Part shown: piece after piece, positions 59,504 to 64,000 of the stretch | Layout: each line of letters opens with the position of its first letter | Position numbering within the stretch: position 1 is the stretch's first letter | Source of the DNA: Steromphala cineraria | Taxonomy: Eukaryota; Mollusca; Gastropoda; Trochida; Trochidae | Length of the DNA stretch: 64,000 nucleotides | Assembly (NCBI GenBank): GCA_916613615.1 | Contig: OU744723.1 | Location: 66,782,239-66,846,238 of the forward strand | Reading direction: 5' to 3' | Notes under the pieces: model-generated | Told to the model about the DNA's origin: nothing | The model's database searches: none | The model's input: the letters and a program-made list of their open reading frames with translations, nothing else | Program-made: the position numbers and the translations under genes

Positions 59504-59894
59504 ATTAATCAAGTTTTTCCGTATTGGTCCAGTTACAGGTCCCAGGTCCGCTGTATTGGCCCGAGGCGAAGCCAAGGGCCAATACAGAAGACCGAGGACC
59601 TGTAACTGGGCCAATACGATAACTTGATTAATGACGTTTTTAATAATTAACTTCTTTGTAATTTTCTTGCACAACATAAGAGAGTTAATTTTTACCGAAA
59701 TCAAAATTATAAATGAGATTGATGAACTGTCATATATGTTGAAAGTTTTGAAGCCATATTGGCCCAGTCTGCTCGTATTGGCCCTGTTTTGCTCATATTG
59801 GCCCAGTTTTCCTGTATTGGCCCAGTTGTTGATTCGTATACTACAGGCCGTATATATTGTATAAGTGCCATATCACTGATATTTAATTAATAAT
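59504..59894. mobile_element. Palindrome-headed element P7, copy b
   Basis: 391 bp, closely related to 51099..51520. The internal palindrome at 59504..59632 has GCTGTATTGGCCCGAGGCGA and the inverse TTGGCCCTTGGCTTC. The tail has four GTATTGGCCC.GTTTTGCTC units. Two copies with shared ends show this is a mobile or duplicated unit. Confidence 0.85.
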
Positions 59895-60484
59895 TTCATA
59901 GAAAGCAGTCTATGCTGATCCGTAGGTTGGGGAAAATGAGTTAGTGTATATAATATAACAGATTGTTGCATGCTTATTGTACCTCCGCAATGCAGCGTAA
60001 GCGAAGGCATATCAGTAAAACTAATAGATTCCAGTAGTGTTCAGTCATTTTTAATATTTTCCTAGCTATATCCATGCTACGATAATTATGTATATTAAAT
60101 AATACATACATTTACATGTCTCTTTTCGCTATATATAACTGTGTCAAATTGTATTACTGTTATGTAAATAGTATCATCATTGACATTGTAATCAATTATA
60201 GTTTACAAAGCTGCACTGTACATACTTGCACAAACCTTAATTGTAAAACCTGTGTTAATATATGAACAATTGTAAATCTATATAACATATGTATATTAAT
60301 CAATTTTGTTTGGGAGAGGGCCTAGTTAGTGTTTTCACTTATGCCCGATCCATTTGACTTGTATATATGTTAAACAAAGCGAGGGCATGCAACGTTCCAT
60401 TTTACCTTTCTGTCCGTCCGACCCAATCTCCTAAACCTGACATGCTAGCTTCAACAAACTTTACACACTTATAAACAATGTTTT

Positions 60485-60835
60485 CAGAACAGAACAGAAC
60501 AGAACAGAATTTTATTTCTCATAATTCACAACAGTGACATAGAGAAAAGTTAAATATATTACATACACACATATATATATAATCATATTGGAATAATAGT
60601 GTGCTGCATTCGTAAACATGTGATATGCATGATTTAAAACTTACAGAGACCTTCTTTTATGAATTTTGCCAAGTTAAGTAAGAGTGGTTTATAGGTAGTT
60701 TTCATGAGGGCTATATACTTATCAATTGAAGGATACTTACAGTAATACGATGGGAGGTATTTACTTCTTAATTCTGATAGAAAGGGGCAGGCCAAAAGAA
60801 AATGAAATTCGTCACCGGTGGAGATATTATATATA
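60485..60835 (-). pseudogene. LINE 3' end with (TTCTG)n tail
   Basis: Minus-strand frame from about 60830 to the stop at 60634..60636 reads TGDEFHFLLACPFLSELR, KYLPSYYCKYPSIDKY and LLLNLAKFIKEGLCKF. This is the Cys-containing C-terminal block typical of many non-LTR reverse transcriptase polyproteins (DEFHFLL.CP). It is followed by a short 3' UTR and ATAAAATTCTGTTCTGTTCTG, a simple-repeat tail as in LINE insertions. Heavily 5'-truncated. Confidence 0.7.
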
Positions 60836-60929
60836 TAATATAATTGCTGAAAACGTTTGCCAAACTTAATTCAACTTCATCTTCTTCTTTTTAATATGTA
60901 CTACCATAGAGTTTGAACATTCTTTGTGA

Positions 60930-60935
<6 letters not shown>

Positions 60936-60969
<34 letters not shown>
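60936..60969. repeat. (AT)n microsatellite
   Basis: Uninterrupted AT dinucleotides, about 17 units. A second (AT)n at 61110..61132 marks the 3' edge of the Penelope-like element. Confidence 0.95.
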
Positions 60970-60974
<5 letters not shown>

Positions 60975-61134
60975 GCAAAATACAAAAACAAACAAGTGAG
61001 TTTTTTTGCAGTTTGACCTTATATCTATCACTTGAAAATTGCTGCCATGCAGTATGAAACACATTTGTAGTGATCAGTAATATTGTAGCAAAACTACTTT
61101 TGCAACAAAATATATATATATATATATATATAAG

Positions 61135-61517
61135 AAAGAGTAAACATCAGATGGTTCGGACTGGATCAATCTTCTTTAATACGATGAATTCATTTCGACC
61201 ATTATGTGGGTCTTGTCAAGTATGATTACAAATGGAAGGTAACATGTACTTATACAGGAACAAAATAATAAATCAATTCATATAATCAACACATAGTTGT
61301 GTGCTCAGATTGACAGTTAAGAAATCAGTCATGTGTTGTCAATCACGTAATGATTGCCCCAAGCACTAATTGCCGGGTGCAGTTTGAATACAATAGAGTC
61401 AGTCAGCAATGACGAATCCGTGTTGTCTTATCAATCACTTGATGGTCAGAGAGGTGTAATTAAACAAGCATGCTAATATATCACAATGGTAATCACTTCC
61501 TCATGTGAGCTAACTGT
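61135..61517 (-). mobile_element. 3' UTR/terminal region of the Penelope-like element
   Basis: Directly downstream of the GIY-YIG frame. Near its end it contains CTTGACAAGACCCACATAAT then GGTCGAAATGAATTC and a CCATCTGATGTTTACTC stretch next to (AT)n, where the insertion appears to end. Confidence 0.55.
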
Positions 61518-63863
61518 TCATGTCCCACTGTTTAGTGTTGGAGAATATTTTTTGATAAAAAATGTTTCTTTTGTTTCAAGATTCATAGTTTTATTTTCTG
61601 ATTTTGCATAAACCTTGTAGAAAGGGAAAATATTAAAGTTACCATTGCTACATTGTGCTATGTGTTTGCTTATCTTGAGGTGGCGGAGATTAGGGTCATT
61701 AATTTGTTGTTTGTGTACCCGTACTCGCGCTTGTAAATTACTTGTTTGTCCTATGTAGGTAAGATTGCATGTAGGGCAACGAATTGCATATATTACATCC
61801 TTAGATTTGCAATTCATTGTGTGTTTAACTCGGAAATCTTCTCCCGTTTCAAATTTAAAAACTTGACCTTCAATGATAACAGAACAAGTGCCGCACCTCT
61901 TGTCATGGCATTTTGTTACTTCAGCTTCAGTGTTGTTAGTGCTGAATTTTGCTCTAGTTAAAACCTTTTTAAGGTTATTTGGCTGCCGTTTGCTTTTTAT
62001 GATAAGGGTTTTTTCAAGCATTGCTTTCAGCTTTTTATCTTGGTTTAGAAGGTTTAAGTTATCCTTAATTAGAGGGAACATATTGGGGTTATTTGGATTA
62101 TGGGTACTGACAAATGTTATTGCACGTTTTGGTACCACCTTTTCTTTTGATTTTCTCAATTCTATAATGGTGTGGTTGGTTGCTTTTTCAATACCCTTGT
62201 CTATCATATTTGAAGGGAAAGCCCGTTTTAACAGGGAGTCTTTAAGTTCTTCCAACCTTTTTTGTCGTAACTCACCATCCTTTATTATGGTACATATGCG
62301 CCGTGCTAGGCAATAGGGGAGATTTGTTTTTACATGTTTTTCATGAGCACTCTTGAAATGCAGATAAAGTTGTGTGTCTGTAGGTTTATGATAAATGTCA
62401 GTAAAGAGTTTTGTGCCTTCCTTTTTGATAAGGATATCTAAAAATGGAAGTTCCTTGTGATTTGTTTCAATTGTAAATTTGATATTTGGATGCATATTCT
62501 GCAATAGATTAAAAATATCCAAAATATCTCCCTTAGATGTTTGCCATAAAAGAAAACAATCATCCAGGTATCGTTTCCATTTTAAAATGAAATCATCTGT
62601 AAATTCATCCCCATACTTGTTTCTCAGTTGTACATAAAGTTTTTCTTCAAGGTATCCTAAGACCAGGTTTGCATACACAGGTGCAAATTTCGTTCCCATG
62701 GCTGTCCCTAATATCTGCACAAAAGGGATATCATTAAACTGAAAGGTGTTGTTTTCTAAAATGAATTTGGCTGACTCAATAATGAAAGATTTGTCAAATC
62801 TATTGTTTAAATTTTCAGGGTGTTTGTCTATCCAATATTCAAGAGCTTCCATTCCTAGTTCGTGCGGGATATTGCTATAGAGGGATGTTACATCGAAACT
62901 GACTAATTGAGTATCATCCGGCGTTTGGTCAGGAATGTAATTGAGAAAGTCTAAATCATCTCTTACATAACTTTTGATATTTGTAAGAAAGGGTTGTAGA
63001 ATGATATCAATTATGTTGCTCAACCTGTGGGTCGGACAGGCTGGCCCAGCTACTATTGGTCGAAATTTAAGATCAGGGGGTCTGAGAATTTGAATATATT
63101 CTGAGTTTTGTAGATTTATTTGTGTTTTTACTATATCAGATTTGTGGATTTTAGGGAGGCCATAAAAATTACTTGTTTTGAACTCAAAGTTTAAAATGTA
63201 ATCTACCTCATCCTTTGTGAGATTGTCCTCATGTTTGTTTATCAATTTGATGAGATTTGATATAATTTTCTGATCAATGTTTTTAGGAAGGGTTTTGTAA
63301 GAAATTGGGTCCTGTAGTAGTTCCATTATTTTTGACTCATAATAATCCGAGTCCATAATAACCACTGCCCCTCCTTTGTCTGCTTCTTTGATTATGATAT
63401 TGCTATTATTTTTTAGTTCTTCTATGGCTTTTCTTTCTTTTTGATTAATGTTGGATTTAGTATTTCCTGCTTTTGTGAGGGGTTGATTAGTTAGAATATC
63501 AAGAAAATGTTCTAAATGTTTATTTTTACTTTTAGGGGGGATAGTTTTTGATTTGTTTTTACAAAGTGATTCTACATTTAGATTACCATCAACTGCATTG
63601 TTTTCTTCATTATCATTATCATCCTCCTGATAAAAGTAATCTGCAAATCTCATTTTTCTGCAAAAGCTTTTTACATCATTTTCTAAATCATGTGGATTAG
63701 GTTTCGGTGTTGGTGTGAATTTTAAACCTAACTTTAAAACTGTTATCTGAGTTTCAGTTAGCTCACAAGAAGAAAGATTGATTACCTTTGGGGCTGATTT
63801 GGAGTTTTCCTGTCGGTTGTTTTCTTTTTCCTGTGGCTTATTCCTAAAAAAGAAGCTGTTTTC
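61518..63863 (-). CDS. Penelope-like element: reverse transcriptase plus GIY-YIG endonuclease
   Basis: A frame open from 63863 down to the stop at 61518; the first ATG is at 63653 (711 aa from there), but coding similarity continues upstream (LTETQITVLKLGLKF, TPTPKPNPHDLENDV), so that ATG is probably internal. From the ATG: ADKGGAVVIMD at 91..101; RT motif A DVTSLYSNIP 254..263; motif B GTAMGTKFAPVYANL 316..330; motif C YLDD 362..365; FLDI at 404; Cys cluster C582, C587, C590 and C615; GIY-YIG block IYAIRC...YIGQT 621..637 with a downstream Glu. This RT-then-GIY-YIG order defines endonuclease-bearing Penelope-like elements. All catalytic motifs look intact and there is no internal stop, so the copy may be young. 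See the frame change at 63845..63851. Confidence 0.92.
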   Translation of the reverse strand, partial: ENSFFFRNKPQEKENNRQENSKSAPKVINLSSCELTETQITVLKLGLKFTPTPKPNPHDLENDVKSFCRKMRFADYFYQEDDNDNEENNAVDGNLNVESLCKNKSKTIPPKSKNKHLEHFLDILTNQPLTKAGNTKSNINQKERKAIEELKNNSNIIIKEADKGGAVVIMDSDYYESKIMELLQDPISYKTLPKNIDQKIISNLIKLINKHEDNLTKDEVDYILNFEFKTSNFYGLPKIHKSDIVKTQINLQNSEYIQILRPPDLKFRPIVAGPACPTHRLSNIIDIILQPFLTNIKSYVRDDLDFLNYIPDQTPDDTQLVSFDVTSLYSNIPHELGMEALEYWIDKHPENLNNRFDKSFIIESAKFILENNTFQFNDIPFVQILGTAMGTKFAPVYANLVLGYLEEKLYVQLRNKYGDEFTDDFILKWKRYLDDCFLLWQTSKGDILDIFNLLQNMHPNIKFTIETNHKELPFLDILIKKEGTKLFTDIYHKPTDTQLYLHFKSAHEKHVKTNLPYCLARRICTIIKDGELRQKRLEELKDSLLKRAFPSNMIDKGIEKATNHTIIELRKSKEKVVPKRAITFVSTHNPNNPNMFPLIKDNLNLLNQDKKLKAMLEKTLIIKSKRQPNNLKKVLTRAKFSTNNTEAEVTKCHDKRCGTCSVIIEGQVFKFETGEDFRVKHTMNCKSKDVIYAIRCPTCNLTYIGQTSNLQARVRVHKQQINDPNLRHLKISKHIAQCSNGNFNIFPFYKVYAKSENKTMNLETKETFFIKKYSPTLNSGT

Positions 63864-64000
63864 TCAATGATACCATCCTTGGTTTTGTTTTCTATATATG
63901 TGGTACCGTCTCTGTGTGAAGTTTGAGATCTGGTCTGTCGGCCTGTACTTTGACTAGAGGTAGTTGTACTCTCTGTTTGGGGTGTGCTCGGCTCTATTTC
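63782..64000 (-). CDS. Upstream frame of the Penelope-like element (runs off window)
   Basis: Open from the window edge to TAA at 63782..63784. It reads EIEPSTPQTESTTTSSQS, then IENKTKDGIIEKTASFLGIS. It is Ser/Thr-rich, with no known domain. It overlaps the RT frame by 82 nt and is in the +1 position relative to it. The RT frame's own upstream stop is TGA at 63864..63866, so translation must change frame inside the overlap to make one protein, or one base was lost in this copy. Confidence 0.6.
   Translation of the reverse strand, partial: EIEPSTPQTESTTTSSQSTGRQTRSQTSHRDGTTYIENKTKDGIIEKTASFLGISHRKKKTTDRKTPNQPQR
63845..63851 (-). promoter_or_regulatory. T TTT TTA heptamer at the frame overlap (possible -1 frameshift site)
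   Basis: In the upstream frame the codons read TCT TTT TTA, so the heptamer T TTT TTA is in exactly the X XXY YYZ register of a classical -1 programmed frameshift site. Slipping by -1 enters the RT frame (TTT TTT AGG). A one-base deletion in the T6 run would give the same picture. Confidence 0.5.

Noticed and set aside
61110..61132. Promoter TATA array before the Penelope-like element
   Set aside because: It lies at the 3' side of a minus-strand element. It is a plain (AT)n microsatellite next to the insertion end.
61746..62316. Plus-strand frames opposite the Penelope-like ORF
   Set aside because: Antisense shadows of an intact RT/GIY-YIG coding sequence.

Overview
This is an animal (eukaryotic) nuclear window, AT-rich and dominated by repeats. 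It is most likely from a mollusc. The evidence is spliced TRIM-type genes with tandem paralogues, several tRNA-headed SINEs, a SINE-like 3' tail reading 'aataactcactcactcac', a Penelope-like retroelement, CR1/L2-like LINE ends and interspersed repeats opening with the hairpin 'agctcatctggcc'. The mollusc assignment is inference from repeat style and could not be checked by a search. There are no bacterial operons, ribosome binding sites or CRISPR arrays.

Host genes. Two paralogous spliced TRIM-like genes lie on the plus strand. The left copy (6..1981) enters from the window edge, so only its last two coding exons are present. The right copy (38161..41341, three coding exons, 548 aa) is complete: RING, B-box, coiled coil, a 16-residue linker exon and a divergent SPRY-like C-terminal exon. 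Exon lengths, phases, intron 2 and the poly(A) region match between copies, so this is a segmental duplication. Two related promoter/first-exon segments (about 31682..31805 and 37806..37949) precede the right copy. Three related 3'-flank segments (about 2500, 5190 and 43050) suggest more copies once existed. A decayed exon lies at about 48.85 kb, and weak single-exon candidates at 14.2, 33.7, 34.8, 35.2 and 44.0 kb.

Mobile DNA. At the right edge a Penelope-like element (minus strand) has a reverse transcriptase joined to a Cys-cluster and GIY-YIG endonuclease. Its upstream frame meets the main frame at a T TTT TTA slippery-type heptamer. LINE 3' ends lie at 5.9..6.5 kb and 60.5..60.8 kb. A GC-rich retroelement gag-like pseudogene lies at 21.9..22.9 kb. 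Terminal-inverted-repeat elements lie at 23.2..26.1, 35.7..37.1 and 46.6..46.9 kb. A MITE of about 355 bp with TTAA flanks is present in five near-complete copies and one truncated copy.

Tandem arrays. There is a 170-bp satellite (3.2..4.4 kb), a 49-bp array (7.9..8.6 kb), a 162-bp array (20.1..20.6 kb), a degenerate AACGTT-rich array (21.1..21.9 kb), a 578-bp duplication (33.4..34.6 kb), a 42-bp intronic array made of repeated 5' splice sites (39.1..39.4 kb) and a 126-bp array with a 4-unit higher-order pattern (42.1..43.1 kb).

Most unusual feature. At least ten long, near-perfect palindromes are scattered from 27 kb to 60 kb. Many share short boxes (outer AGAGAATACTAAAC, intermediate ACGAGTG, central ACGAGCGAAAGCGAGT or a related core), while the long arms between the boxes differ completely from one palindrome to the next. 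This is the best candidate in the window for an undescribed element family.
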